Positions 23,458 to 36,322 of a stretch of 64,000 nucleotides of DNA are shown piece by piece. The notes below the pieces were generated by a model that was not told where the DNA came from, made no database searches, and was given only the letters and a program-made list of their open reading frames with translations. Origin of the DNA: Anniella stebbinsi (lineage: Eukaryota > Chordata > Lepidosauria > Squamata > Anniellidae); assembly GCA_029215795.1 (NCBI GenBank), contig JARDYH010000018.1, forward strand, positions 1 to 64,000, given 5' to 3'. A program made the position numbers and the translations under genes. Position 1 is the first letter of the stretch; each line of letters opens with the position of its first letter.

Positions 23458-26400
23458 CTAGGGGAAGTCTAGGGGAAGAAGGGGAAGTATAGAGGGAAGG
23501 GAAGACTAGGGGAAGTCTAGGGGAAGAAGGGGAAGTATAGAGGGAAGGGGAAGTCTAGGGGAAGAAGGGGAAGTCTAGGGGAAGAAGGGGAAGTCTAGGG
23601 GAAGAAGGGGAAGTCTAGGGGAAGAAGGGGAAGTAGAATGGGAAGGGGAAGTCTAGGGGAAGTCAAGGGGAAGAAGGGGAAGTATAGAGGGAAGGGAAGT
23701 CTAGGGGAAGTCTAGGGGAAGATGGGGAAGTATAGAGGGAAGGGGAAGTCTAGGGGAAGATGGGGAAGTCTAGGGGAAGAAGGGGAAGTCTAGGGGAAGA
23801 AGGGGAAGTATAGAGGGAAGAGAAAGTCTAGGGGAAGAAGGTGAAGTATAGAGGCAAGGGGAAGTCTAGGGGAAGTCTAGGGGAACAAGGGGAAGTCTAG
23901 GGGAAGAAGGGGAATTCTAGGGGAAGAAGGGGAAGTCTAGGGGAAGAAGGGGAAGTATAGAGGGAAGGGGAAGTCCAGGGGAAGAAGAGGAAGTCTAGGG
24001 GAAGAAGGGGAAGTCTAGGGGAAGAAGGGGAAGTATAGAGGGAAGGGGAAGTCTAGGGGAAGAAGGGGAAGTATAGAAGGAAGGGGAAGTCTAGGGGAAG
24101 TCTAGGGGAAGAAGGGGAAGTCTAGGGGAAGTCTAGGGGAAGCAGGGGAAGTATAGAGGGAAGGGGAAGTCTAATGGAATAAGGGGAAGTATAGAGGGAA
24201 GGGGAAGTCTAGGGGAAGTCTAGGGGAAGAAGGGGAAGTCTAGGAGAAGTCTAGGGGAAGAAGGGGAAGTATAGCGGGAAGGCGAAGTCTAGGGGAAGTC
24301 TAGGGGAAGAAGGGGAAGTATAGAGGGAAGGGGAAGTATAGGGGAAGAAGGGGAAGTCTAAGGGAAGAAGCGGAAATCTAGGGGAAGAAGGGGAAGTCTA
24401 GGGGAAGAAGGGGAAGTATAGAGGGAAGAGAAAGTCTAGGGGAAGAAGGAGAAGTATAGAGGCAAGGGGAAGTCTAGGGGAAGTCTAGGGGAACAAGGGG
24501 AAGTCTAGGGGAAGAAGGGGAAGTCTAGGGGAAGAAGGGGAAGTCTAGGGGAAGAAGGGGAAGTATAGAGGGAAGGGGAAGTCCAGGGGAAGAAGAGGAA
24601 GTCTAGGGGAAGAAGGGGAAGTCTAGGGGAAGAAGGGGAAGTATAGAGGGAAGGGGAAGTCTAGGGGAAGAAGGGGAAGTATAGAAGGAAGGGGAAGTCT
24701 AGGGGAAGTCTAGGGGAAGAAGGGGAAGTCTAGGGGAAGTCTAGGGGAAGCAGGGGAAGTATAGAGGGAAGGGGAAGTCTAATGGAATAAGGGGAAGTAT
24801 AGAGGGAAGGGGAAGTCTAGGGGAAGTCTAGGGGAAGAAGGGGAAGTCTAGGGGAAGTCTAGGGGAAGAAGGGAAAGTATAGAGGGAAGGGGAAGTCTAC
24901 GGGAAGTCTAGGGGAAGAAGGGGAAGTCTAGGGGAAGAAGGGGAAGTCTAGGAGAAGTCTAGGGGAAGAAGGGGAAGTATAGCGGGAAGGGGAAGTCTAG
25001 GGGAAGTCTAGGGGAAGAAGGGGAAGTATAGAGGGAAGGGGAAGTATAGGGGAAGAAGGGGAAGTCTAAGGGAAGAAGGGGAAATCTAGGGGAAGAAGGG
25101 GAAGTATAGAGGGAAGGGGAAGTCTAGGGGAAGTCTAGGGGAAGAAGGGGAAGTATAGAGGGAAGGGGAAGTATAGGGGAAGAAGGGGAATTCTAAGGGA
25201 AGAAGGGGAAGTCTAGGGGAAGAAGGGGAAGTATAGAGGGAAGGGGAAGTCTAGGGGAAGAAGAGGAAGTCTAGGGGAAGAAGGGGAAGTCTAGGGGAAG
25301 AAGGGGAAGTATAGAGGGAAGGGGAAGTCTAGGGAAAGAAGGGGAAGTATAGAGGGAAGGGGAAGTCTAGGGGAAGTCTAGGGGAAGAAGGGGAAGTCTA
25401 GGGGAAGTCTAGGGGAAGAAGGGGAAGTATAGAGGGAAGGGGACGTAGAGGGGAAGAAGGGGAAGTCTAAGGGAAGAAGGGGAAGTCTAGGGGAAGAAGG
25501 GGAAGTATAGAGGGAAGGGGAAGTCTAGGGGAAGAAGAGGAAGTCTAGGGGAAGAAGGGGAAGTTTAGGGGAAGAAGGGGAAGTATAGAGGGAAGGGGAA
25601 GTCTAGGGGAAGAAGGGGAAGTATAGAGGGAAGGGGAAGTCTAGGGGAAGTCTAGGGGAAGAAGGGGAAGTCTAGGGGAAGTCTAGGGGAAGCAGGGGAA
25701 GTATAGAGGGAAGGGGAAGTCTAATGGAAGAAGGGGAAGTATAGAGGGAAGGGGAAGTCTAGGGGAAGAAGGGGAAGTCTAGGGGAAGAAGGGGAAGTCT
25801 AGGGGAAGAAGGGGAAGTAGAGAGGGAAGGGGAAGTCTAGGGGAAGTCTAGGGGAAGAAGGGGAAGTATAGAGGGAAGGGAAGTCTAGAGGAAGTTAAGG
25901 GGAAGAAGGAGAAGTCTAGGGGAAGTCTAGGGGAAGCAGGGGAAGTATAGAGGGAAGGGGAAGTCTAATGGAAGAAGGGGAAGTATAGAGGGAAGGGGAA
26001 GTCTAGGGGAAGTCTAGGGGAAGAAGGGGAAGTCTAGGGGAAGTCTAGGGGAAGAAGGGAAAGTATAGAGGGAAGGGGAAGTCTACGGGAAGTCTAGGGG
26101 AAGAAGGGGAAGTCTAGGGGAAGAAGGGGAAGTCTAGGAGAAGTCTAGGGGAAGAAGGGGAAGTATAGATGGAAGGGGAAGTCTAGGGGAAGAAGGGGAA
26201 GTCTAGGGGAAGAAGGAAAAGTATAGCGGGAAGGGGAAGTCTAGGGGAAGTCTAGGGGAAGAAGGGGAAGTATAGAGGGAAGGGGAAGTCTAAGGGAAGA
26301 AGGGGAAGTCTAAGGGAAGAAGGGGAAGTCTAGGGGAAGAAGGGGAAGTATAGAGGGAAGGGGAAGTCTAGGGGAAGAAGAGGAAGTCTAGGGGAAGAAG

Positions 26401-27075
26401 GGGAAGTCTAGGGGAAGAAGGGGAAGTCTAGGAGAAGTCTAGGGGAAGAAGGGGAAGTATAGCGGGAAGGGGAAGTCTAGGGGAAGTCTAGGGGAAGAAG
26501 GGGAAGTATAGAGGGAAGGGGAAGTATAGGGGAAGAAGGGGAAGTCTAAGGGAAGAAGGGGAAATCTAGGGGAAGAAGGGGATGTATAGAGGGAAGGGGA
26601 AGTCTAGGGGAAGTCTAGGGGAAGAAGGGGAAGTATAGAGGGAAGGGGAAGTATAGGGGAAGAAGGGGAATTCTAAGGGAAGAAGGGGAAGTCTAGGGGA
26701 AGAAGGGGAAGTATAGAGGGAAGGGGAAGTCTAGGGGAAGAAGAGGAAGTCTAGGGGAAGAAGGGGAAGTCTAGGGGAAGAAGGGGAAGTATAGAGGGAA
26801 GGGGAAGTCTAGGGAAAGAAGGGGAAGTATAGAGGGAAGGGGAAGTCTAGGGGAAGTCTAGGGGAAGAAGGGGAAGTCTAGGGGAAGTCTAGGGGAAGAA
26901 GGGAAAGTATAGAGGGAAGGGGAAGTCTACGGGAAGTCTAGGGGAAGAAGGGGAAGTCTAGGGGAAGAAGGGGAAGTCTAGGAGAAGTCTAGGGGAAGAA
27001 GGGGAAGTATAGCGGGAAGGGGAAGTCTAGGGGAAGTCTAGGGGAAGAAGGGGAAGTATAGAGGGAAGGGGAAGT
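23458..27075 (+). repeat. 3,618-bp tandem duplication, unit 2
   Basis: Second unit. Differences from unit 1 that I noticed are single substitutions: GAAGGTGAAG near 20,830 against GAAGGAGAAG near 24,448, GAAGTATAGA near 22,965 against GATGTATAGA near 26,581, and a GGGGAAAAAGAGG variant near 23,118 against GGGGAAGAAGAGG. No indel between the units was seen. The pair diverges at 23,458/27,076. This is one of the youngest large events in the window. Confidence 0.88.
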
Positions 27076-27217
27076 ATAGGGGAAGAAGGGGAAGTCTAAG
27101 GGAAGAAGGGGAAATCTAGGGGAAGAAGGGGAAGTATAGAGGGAAGGGGAAGTCTAGGGGAAGTCTAGGGGAAGAAGGGGAAGTATAGAGGGAAGGGGAA
27201 GTATAGGGGAAGAAGGG

Positions 27218-28335
27218 GAATTCTAAGGGAAGAAGGGGAAGTCTAGGGGAAGAAGGGGAAGTATAGAGGGAAGGGGAAGTCTAGGGGAAGAAGAGGAAGT
27301 CTAGGGGAAGAAGGGGAAGTCTAGGGGAAGAAGGGGAAGTATAGAGGGAAGGGGAAGTCTAGGGAAAGAAGGGGAAGTATAGAGGGAAGGGGAAGTCTAG
27401 GGGAAGTCTAGGGGAAGAAGGGGAAGTCTAGGGGAAGTCTAGGGGAAGAATGGGAAGTATAGAGGGAAGGGGACGTAGAGGGGAAGAAGGGGAAGTCTAA
27501 GGGAAGAAGGGGAAGTCTAGGGGAAGAAGGGGAAGTATAGAGGGAAGGGGAAGTCTAGGGGAAGAAGAGGAAGTCTAGGGGAAGAAGGGGAAGTTTAGGG
27601 GAAGAAGGGGAAGTATAGAGGGAAGGGGAAGTCTAGGGGAAGAAGGGGAAGTATAGAGGGAAGGGGAAGTCTAGGGGAAGTCTAGGGGAAGAAGGGGAAG
27701 TCTAGGGGAAGTCTAGGGGAAGAAGGGAAAGTATAGAGGGAAGGGGAAGTCTACGGGAAGTCTAGGGGAAGAAGGGGAAGTCTAGGGGAAGAAGGGGAAG
27801 TCTAGGAGAAGTCTAGGGGAAGAAGGGGAAGTATAGATGGAAGGGGAAGTCTAGGGGAAGAAGGGGAAGTCTAGGGGAAGAAGGAAAAGTATAGCGGGAA
27901 GGGGAAGTCTAGGGGAAGTCTAGGGGAAGAAGGGGAAGTATAGAGGGAAGGGGAAGTCTAAGGGAAGAAGGGGAAGTCTAAGGGAAGAAGGGGAAGTCTA
28001 GGGGAAGAAGGGGAAGTATAGAGGGAAGGGGAAGTCTAGGGGAAGAAGAGGAAGTCTAGGGGAAGAAGGGGAAGTCTAGGGGAAGAAGGGGAAGTCTAGG
28101 AGAAGTCTAGGGGAAGAAGGGGAAGTATAGCGGGAAGGGGAAGTCTAGGGGAAGTCTAGGGGAAGAAGGGGAAGTATAGAGGGAAGGGGAAGTATAGGGG
28201 AAGAAGGGGAAGTCTAAGGGAAGAAGGGGAAATCTAGGGGAAGAAGGGGAAGTATAGAGGGAAGGGGAAGTCTAGGGGAAGTCTAGGGGAAGAAGGGGAA
28301 GTATAGAGGGAAGGGGAAGTATAGGGGAAGAAGGG
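27218..28335 (+). repeat. Family II short HOR unit, 1,118 bp
   Basis: Runs from GAATTC at 27,218 to the next at 28,336; GACGTAG lies at 27,472 (+254). The same 1,118-bp length recurs at 29,962-31,079. It lacks the GAAGTTAAG landmark, so it is an internally deleted form of the 1,480/1,882-bp units. Confidence 0.85.
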
Positions 28336-29961
28336 GAATTCTAAGGGAAGAAGGGGAAGTCTAGGGGAAGAAGGGGAAGTATAGAGGGAAGGGGAAGTCT
28401 AGGGGAAGAAGAGGAAGTCTAGGGGAAGAAGGGGAAGTCTAGGGGAAGAAGGGGAAGTATAGAGGGAAGGGGAAGTCTAGGGAAAGAAGGGGAAGTATAG
28501 AGGGAAGGGGAAGTCTAGGGGAAGTCTAGGGGAAGAAGGGGAAGTCTAGGGGAAGTCTAGGGGAAGAAGGGGAAGTATAGAGGGAAGGGGACATAGAGGG
28601 GAAGAAGGGGAAGTCTAAGGGAAGAAGGGGAAGTCTAGGGGAAGAAGGGGAAGTATAGAGGGAAGGGGAAGTCTAGGGGAAGAAGAGGAAGTCTAGGGGA
28701 AGAAGGGGAAGTTTAGGGGAAGAAGGGGAAGTATAGAGGGAAGGGGAAGTCTAGGGGAAGAAGGGGAAGTATAGAGGGAAGGGGAAGTCTAGGGGAAGTC
28801 TAGGGGAAGAAGGGGAAGTCTAGGGGAAGTCTAGGGGAAGAAGGGAAAGTATAGAGGGAAGGGGAAGTCTAGGAGAAGTCTAGGGGAAGAAGGGGAAGTA
28901 TAGCGGGAAGGGGAAGTCTAGGGGAAGTCTAGGGGAAGAAGGGGAAGTATAGAGGGAAGGGGAAGTATAGGGGAAGAAGGGGAAGTCTAAGGGAAGAAGG
29001 GGAAATCTAGGGGAAGAAGGGGAAGTATAGAGGGAAGGGGAAGTCTAGGGGAAGTCTAGGGGAAGAAGGGGAAGTATAGAGGGAAGGGGAAGTATAGGGG
29101 AAGAAGGGGAATTCTAAGGGAAGAAGGGGAAGTCTAGGGGAAGAAGGGGAAGTATAGAGGGAAGGGGAAGTCTAGGGGAAGAAGAGGAAGTCTAGGGGAA
29201 GAAGGGGAAGTCTAGGGGAAGAAGGGGAAGTATAGAGGGAAGGGGAAGTCTAGGGAAAGAAGGGGAAGTATAGAGGGAAGGGGAAGTCTAGGGGAAGTCT
29301 AGGGGAAGAAGGGGAAGTCTAGGGGAAGTCTAGGGGAAGAAGGGGAAGTATAGAGGGAAGGGGACGTAGAGGGGAAGAAGGGGAAGTCTAAGGGAAGAAG
29401 GGGAAGTCTAGGGGAAGAAGGGGAAGTATAGAGGGAAGGGGAAGTCTAGGGGAAGAAGAGGAAGTCTAGGGGAAGAAGGGGAAGTTTAGGGGAAGAAGGG
29501 GAAGTATAGAGGGAAGGGGAAGTCTAGGGGAAGAAGGGGAAGTATAGAGGGAAGGGGAAGTCTAGGGGAAGTCTAGGGGAAGAAGGGGAAGTCTAGGGGA
29601 AGTCTAGGGGAAGAAGGGAAAGTATAGAGGGAAGGGGAAGTCTAGGGGAAGTCTAGGGGAAGAAGGGGAAGTCTAGGGGAAGTCTAGGGGAAGAAGGGAA
29701 AGTATAGAGGGAAGGGGAAGTCTAGGAGAAGTCTAGGGGAAGAAGGGGAAGTATAGCGGGAAGGGGAAGTCTAGGGGAAGTCTAGGGGAAGAAGGGGAAG
29801 TATAGAGGGAAGGGGAAGTATAGGGGAAGAAGGGGAAGTCTAAGGGAAGAAGGGGAAATCTAGGGGAAGAAGGGGAAGTATAGAGGGAAGGGGAAGTCTA
29901 GGGGAAGTCTAGGGGAAGAAGGGGAAGTATAGAGGGAAGGGGAAGTATAGGGGAAGAAGGG
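28336..29961 (+). repeat. Family II short HOR units, 773 and 853 bp
   Basis: Two shortened units run from GAATTC at 28,336 to 29,109 (773 bp) and from 29,109 to 29,962 (853 bp). The 80-bp difference equals the perfect 80-bp duplication at 29,561-29,720. The first carries GACATAG at 28,590 in place of GACGTAG, a CpG-to-CpA change. Confidence 0.85.
29561..29720 (+). repeat. Perfect 80-bp local tandem duplication
   Basis: Positions 29,561-29,640 and 29,641-29,720 are identical over 80 bp. The unit is A-A-B (31 bp) plus A-A-B-C (49 bp), including a shared GGGAAAGTATAG variant. It is a clean example of copy-number change by a whole number of modules. Confidence 0.95.
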
Positions 29962-31079
29962 GAATTCTAAGGGAAGAAGGGGAAGTCTAGGGGAAGAAGG
30001 GGAAGTATAGAGGGAAGGGGAAGTCTAGGGGAAGAAGAGGAAGTCTAGGGGAAGAAGGGGAAGTCTAGGGGAAGAAGGGGAAGTATAGAGGGAAGGGGAA
30101 GTCTAGGGAAAGAAGGGGAAGTATAGAGGGAAGGGGAAGTCTAGGGGAAGTCTAGGGGAAGAAGGGGAAGTCTAGGGGAAGTCTAGGGGAAGAAGGGGAA
30201 GTATAGAGGGAAGGGGACGTAGAGGGGAAGAAGGGGAAGTCTAAGGGAAGAAGGGGAAGTCTAGGGGAAGAAGGGGAAGTATAGAGGGAAGGGGAAGTCT
30301 AGGGGAAGAAGAGGAAGTCTAGGGGAAGAAGGGGAAGTTTAGGGGAAGAAGGGGAAGTATAGAGGGAAGGGGAAGTCTAGGGGAAGAAGGGGAAGTATAG
30401 AGGGAAGGGGAAGTCTAGGGGAAGTCTAGGGGAAGAAGGGGAAGTCTAGGGGAAGTCTAGGGGAAGAAGGGAAAGTATAGAGGGAAGGGGAAGTCTACGG
30501 GAAGTCTAGGGGAAGAAGGGGAAGTCTAGGGGAAGAAGGGGAAGTCTAGGAGAAGTCTAGGGGAAGAAGGGGAAGTATAGATGGAAGGGGAAGTCTAGGG
30601 GAAGAAGGGGAAGTCTAGGGGAAGAAGGAAAAGTATAGCGGGAAGGGGAAGTCTAGGGGAAGTCTAGGGGAAGAAGGGGAAGTATAGAGGGAAGGGGAAG
30701 TCTAAGGGAAGAAGGGGAAGTCTAAGGGAAGAAGGGGAAGTCTAGGGGAAGAAGGGGAAGTATAGAGGGAAGGGGAAGTCTAGGGGAAGAAGAGGAAGTC
30801 TAGGGGAAGAAGGGGAAGTCTAGGGGAAGAAGGGGAAGTCTAGGAGAAGTCTAGGGGAAGAAGGGGAAGTATAGCGGGAAGGGGAAGTCTAGGGGAAGTC
30901 TAGGGGAAGAAGGGGAAGTATAGAGGGAAGGGGAAGTATAGGGGAAGAAGGGGAAGTCTAAGGGAACAAGGGGAAATCTAGGGGAAGAAGGGGAAGTATA
31001 GAGGGAAGGGGAAGTCTAGGGGAAGTCTAGGGGAAGAAGGGGAAGTATAGAGGGAAGGGGAAGTATAGGGGAAGAAGGG
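29962..31079 (+). repeat. Family II short HOR unit, 1,118 bp (second copy)
   Basis: Runs from GAATTC at 29,962 to 31,080, with GACGTAG at 30,216 (+254) and the same length as 27,218-28,335. TATAGATGG and TATAGCGGG variants follow in the same order in both copies. Confidence 0.85.
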
Positions 31080-32961
31080 GAATTCTAAGGGAAGAAGGGG
31101 AAGTCTAGGGGAAGAAGGGGAAGTATAGAGGGAAGGGGAAGTCTAGGGGAAGAAGAGGAAGTCTAGGGGAAGAAGGGGAAGTCTAGGGGAAGAAGGGGAA
31201 GTATAGAGGGAAGGGGAAGTCTAGGGAAAGAAGGGGAAGTATAGAGGGAAGGGGAAGTCTAGGGGAAGTCTAGGGGAAGAAGGGGAAGTCTAGGGGAAGT
31301 CTAGGGGAAGAAGGGGAAGTATAGAGGGAAGGGGACGTAGAGGGGAAGAAGGGGAAGTCTAAGGGAAGAAGGGGAAGTCTAGGGGAAGAAGGGGAAGTAT
31401 AGAGGGAAGGGGAAGTCTAGGGGAAGAAGAGGAAGTCTAGGGGAAGAAGGGGAAGTTTAGGGGAAGAAGGGGAAGTATAGAGGGAAGGGGAAGTCTAGGG
31501 GAAGAAGGGGAAGTATAGAGGGAAGGGGAAGTCTAGGGGAAGTCTAGGGGAAGAAGGGGAAGTCTAGGGGAAGTCTAGGGGAAGCAGGGGAAGTATAGAG
31601 GGAAGGGGAAGTCTAATGGAAGAAGGGGAAGTATAGAGGGAAGGGGAAGTCTAGGGGAAGAAGGGGAAGTCTAGGGGAAGAAGGGGAAGTCTAGGGGAAG
31701 AAGGGGAAGTAGAGAGGGAAGGGGAAGTCTAGGGGAAGTCTAGGGGAAGAAGGGGAAGTATAGAGGGAAGGGAAGTCTAGAGGAAGTTAAGGGGAAGAAG
31801 GAGAAGTCTAGGGGAAGTCTAGGGGAAGCAGGGGAAGTATAGAGGGAAGGGGAAGTCTAATGGAAGAAGGGGAAGTATAGAGGGAAGGGGAAGTCTAGGG
31901 GAAGTCTAGGGGAAGAAGGGGAAGTCTAGGGGAAGTCTAGGGGAAGAAGGGAAAGTATAGAGGGAAGGGGAAGTCTACGGGAAGTCTAGGGGAAGAAGGG
32001 GAAGTCTAGGGGAAGAAGGGGAAGTCTAGGAGAAGTCTAGGGGAAGAAGGGGAAGTATAGATGGAAGGGGAAGTCTAGGGGAAGAAGGGGAAGTCTAGGG
32101 GAAGAAGGAAAAGTATAGCGGGAAGGGGAAGTCTAGGGGAAGTCTAGGGGAAGAAGGGGAAGTATAGAGGGAAGGGGAAGTCTAAGGGAAGAAGGGGAAG
32201 TCTAAGGGAAGAAGGGGAAGTCTACGGGAAGAAGGGGAAGTATAGAGGGAAGGGGAAGTCTAGGGGAAGAAGAGGAAGTCTAGGGGAAGAAGGGGAAGTC
32301 TAGGGGAAGAAGGGGAAGTATAGAGGGAAGGGGAAGTCTAGGGGAAGAAGGGGAAGTATAGAGGGAAGGGGAAGTCTACGGGAAGTCTATGGGAAGAAGG
32401 GAAAGTCTAGGGGAAGTCTAGGGGAAGCAGGGGAAGTATAGAGGGAAGGGGAAGTCTAATGGAAGAAGGGGAAGTATAGAGGGAAAGGGGAAGTCTAGGG
32501 GAAGAAGGGGAAGTCTAGGGGAAGAAGGGGAAGTCTAGGGGAAGAAGGGGAAGTAGAGAGGGAAGGGGAAGTCTAATGGAAGAAGGGGAAGTATAGAGGG
32601 AAGGGGAAGTCTAGGGGAAGTCTAGGGGAAGAAGGGGAAGTCTAGGGGAAGTCTAGGGGAAGAAGGGAAAGTATAGAGGGAAGGGGAAGTCTACGGGAAG
32701 TCTAGGGGAAGAAGGGGAAGTCTAGGGGAAGAAGGGGAAGTCTAGGAGAAGTCTAGGGGAAGAAGGGGAAGTATAGATGGAAGGGGAAGTCTAGGGGAAG
32801 AAGGGGAAGTCTAGGGGAAGAAGGAAAAGTATAGCGGGAAGGGGAAGTCTAGGGGAAGTCTAGGGGAAGAAGGGGAAGTATAGAGGGAAGGGGAAGTCTA
32901 GGGGAAGTCTAGGGGAAGAAGGGGAAGTATAGAGGGAAGGGGAAGTATAGGGGAAGAAGGG
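31080..32961 (+). repeat. Family II HOR unit, 1,882 bp (copy 1)
   Basis: Runs from GAATTC at 31,080 to 32,962. It holds GACGTAG at 31,334 (+254) and GAAGTTAAG at 31,783 (+703), followed by TACGGG/TATGGG and GGGAAAGGGG variants. The 1,882-bp period is repeated exactly at 34,441-36,322 and 38,328-40,209, judged by three independent landmarks. Confidence 0.9.
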
Positions 32962-34440
32962 GAATTCTAAGGGAAGAAGGGGAAGTCTAGGGGAAGAAGG
33001 GGAAGTATAGAGGGAAGGGGAAGTCTAGGGGAAGAAGAGGAAGTCTAGGGGAAGAAGGGGAAGTCTAGGGGAAGAAGGGGAAGTATAGAGGGAAGGGGAA
33101 GTCTAGGGAAAGAAGGGGAAGTATAGAGGGAAGGGGAAGTCTAGGGGAAGTCTAGGGGAAGAAGGGGAAGTCTAGGGGAAGTCTAGGGGAAGAAGGGGAA
33201 GTATAGAGGGAAGGGGACGTAGAGGGGAAGAAGGGGAAGTCTAAGGGAAGAAGGGGAAGTCTAGGGGAAGAAGGGGAAGTATAGAGGGAAGGGGAAGTCT
33301 AGGGGAAGAAGAGGAAGTCTAGGGGAAGAAGGGGAAGTTTAGGGGAAGAAGGGGAAGTATAGAGGGAAGGGGAAGTCTAGGGGAAGAAGGGGAAGTATAG
33401 AGGGAAGGGGAAGTCTAGGGGAAGTCTAGGGGAAGAAGGGGAAGTCTAGGGGAAGTCTAGGGGAAGCAGGGGAAGTATAGAGGGAAGGGGAAGTCTAATG
33501 GAAGAAGGGGAAGTATAGAGGGAAGGGGAAGTCTAGGGGAAGAAGGGGAAGTCTAGGGGAAGAAGGGGAAGTCTAGGGGAAGAAGGGGAAGTAGAGAGGG
33601 AAGGGGAAGTCTAGGGGAAGTCTAGGGGAAGAAGGGGAAGTATAGAGGGAATGGAAGTCTAGAGGAAGTTAAGGGGAAGAAGGAGAAGTCTAGGGGAAGT
33701 CTAGGGGAAGCAGGGGAAGTATAGAGGGAAGGGGAAGTCTAATGGAAGAAGGGTAGTATAGAGGGAAGGGGAAGTCTAGGGGAAGTCTAGGGGAAGAAGG
33801 GGAAGTCTAGGGGAAGTCTAGGGGAAGAAGGGAAAGTATAGAGGGAAGGGGAAGTCTACGGGAAGTCTAGGGGAAGAAGGGGAAGTCTAGGGGAAGAAGG
33901 GGAAGTCTAGGAGAAGTCTAGGGGAAGAAGGGGAAGTATAGATGGAAGGGGAAGTCTAGGGGAAGAAGGGGAAGTCTAGGGGAAGAAGGAAAAGTATAGC
34001 GGGAAGGGGAAGTCTAGGGGAAGTCTAGGGGAAGAAGGGGAAGTATAGAGGGAAGGGGAAGTCTAAGGGAAGAAGGGGAAGTCTAAGGGAAGAAGGGGAA
34101 GTCTAGGGGAAGAAGGGGAAGTATAGAGGGAAGGGGAAGTCTAGGGGAAGAAGAGGAAGTCTAGGGGAAGAAGGGGAAGTCTAGGGGAAGAAGGGGAAGT
34201 CTAGGAGAAGTCTAGGGGAAGAAGGGGAAGTATAGCGGGAAGGGGAAGTCTAGGGGAAGTCTAGGGGAAGAAGGGGAAGTATAGAGGGAAGGGGAAGTAT
34301 AGGGGAAGAAGGGGAAGTCTAAGGGAAGAAGGGGAAATCTAGGGGAAGAAGGGGAAGTATAGAGGGAAGGGGAAGTCTAGGGGAAGTCTAGGGGAAGAAG
34401 GGGAAGTATAGAGGGAAGGGGATGTATAGGGGAAGAAGGG
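32962..34440 (+). repeat. Family II HOR unit, 1,479 bp
   Basis: Runs from GAATTC at 32,962 to 34,441, with GACGTAG at 33,216 and GAAGTTAAG at 33,665. It is one base shorter than the 1,480-bp units at 21,570-23,049 and 25,188-26,667. The missing base is visible near 33,751, where a module reads GGGTAGTATA. It also has a private GGAATGGAAG variant near 33,650. Confidence 0.88.
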
Positions 34441-36322
34441 GAATTCTAAGGGAAGAAGGGGAAGTCTAGGGGAAGAAGGGGAAGTATAGAGGGAAGGGGA
34501 AGTCTAGGGGAAGAAGAGGAAGTCTAGGGGAAGAAGGGGAAGTCTAGGGGAAGAAGGGGAAGTATAGAGGGAAGGGGAAGTCTAGGGAAAGAAGGGGAAG
34601 TATAGAGGGAAGGGGAAGTCTAGGGGAAGTCTAGGGGAAGAAGGGGAAGTCTAGGGGAAGTCTAGGGGAAGAAGGGGAAGTATAGAGGGAAGGGGACATA
34701 GAGGGGAAGAAGGGGAAGTCTAAGGGAAGAAGGGGAAGTCTAGGGGAAGAAGGGGAAGTATAGAGGGAAGGGGAAGTCTAGGGGAAGAAGAGGAAGTCTA
34801 GGGGAAGAAGGGGAAGTTTAGGGGAAGAAGGGGAAGTATAGAGGGAAGGGGAAGTCTAGGGGAAGAAGGGGAAGTATAGAGGGAAGGGGAAGTCTAGGGG
34901 AAGTCTAGGGGAAGAAGGGGAAGTCTAGGGGAAGTCTAGGGGAAGCAGGGGAAGTATAGAGGGAAGGGGAAGTCTAATGGAAGAAGGGGAAGTATAGAGG
35001 GAAGGGGAAGTCTAGGGGAAGAAGGGGAAGTCTAGGGGAAGAAGGGGAAGTCTAGGGGAAGAAGGGGAAGTAGAGAGGGAAGGGGAAGTCTAGGGGAAGT
35101 CTAGGGGAAGAAGGGGAAGTATAGAGGGAAGGGAAGTCTAGAGGAAGTTAAGGGGAAGAAGGAGAAGTCTAGGGGAAGTCTAGGGGAAGCAGGGGAAGTA
35201 TAGAGGGAAGGGGAAGTCTAATGGAAGAAGGGGAAGTATAGAGGGAAGGGGAAGTCTAGGGGAAGTCTAGGGGAAGAAGGGGAAGTCTAGGGGAAGTCTA
35301 GGGGAAGAAGGGAAAGTATAGAGGGAAGGGGAAGTCTACGGGAAGTCTAGGGGAAGAAGGGGAAGTCTAGGGGAAGAAGGGGAAGTCTAGGAGAAGTCTA
35401 GGGGAAGAAGGGGAAGTATAGATGGAAGGGGAAGTCTAGGGGAAGAAGGGGAAGTCTAGGGGAAGAAGGAAAAGTATAGCGGGAAGGGGAAGTCTAGGGG
35501 AAGTCTAGGGGAAGAAGGGGAAGTATAGAGGGAAGGGGAAGTCTAAGGGAAGAAGGGGAAGTCTAAGGGAAGAAGGGGAAGTCTAGGGGAAGAAGGGGAA
35601 GTATAGAGGGAAGGGGAAGTCTAGGGGAAGAAGAGGAAGTCTAGGGGAAGAAGGGGAAGTCTAGGGGAAGAAGGGGAAGTATAGAGGGAAGGGGAAGTCT
35701 AGGGGAAGAAGGGGAAGTATAGAGGGAAGGGGAAGTCTACGGGAAGTCTATGGGAAGAAGGGAAAGTCTAGGGGAAGTCTAGGGGAAGCAGGGGAAGTAT
35801 AGAGGGAAGGGGAAGTCTAATGGAAGAAGGGGAAGTATAGAGGGAAAGGGGAAGTCTAGGGGAAGAAGGGGAAGTCTAGGGGAAGAAGGGGAAGTCTAGG
35901 GGAAGAAGGGGAAGTAGAGAGGGAAGGGGAAGTCTAATGGAAGAAGGGGAAGTATAGAGGGAAGGGGAAGTCTAGGGGAAGTCTAGGGGAAGAAGGGGAA
36001 GTCTAGGGGAAGTCTAGGGGAAGAAGGGAAAGTATAGAGGGAAGGGGAAGTCTACGGGAAGTCTAAAGGAAGAAGGGGAAGTCTAGGGGAAGAAGGGGAA
36101 GTCTAGGAGAAGTCTAGGGGAAGAAGGGGAAGTATAGATGGAAGGGGAAGTCTAGGGGAAGAAGGGGAAGTCTAGGGGAAGAAGGAAAAGTATAGCGGGA
36201 AGGGGAAGTCTAGGGGAAGTCTAGGGGAAGAAGGGGAAGTATAGAGGGAAGGGGAAGTCTAGGGGAAGTCTAGGGGAAGAAGGGGAAGTATAGAGGGAAG
36301 GGGAAGTATAGGGGAAGAAGGG
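34441..36322 (+). repeat. Family II HOR unit, 1,882 bp (copy 2)
   Basis: Runs from GAATTC at 34,441 to 36,323, with GACATAG at 34,695 (+254; the CpG of GACGTAG changed to CpA) and GAAGTTAAG at 35,144 (+703). Just before it, at 34,421, lies the rare variant GATGTATAGG. That variant recurs only at 38,034, 3,613 bp later, next to the following GAATTC. Confidence 0.88.
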
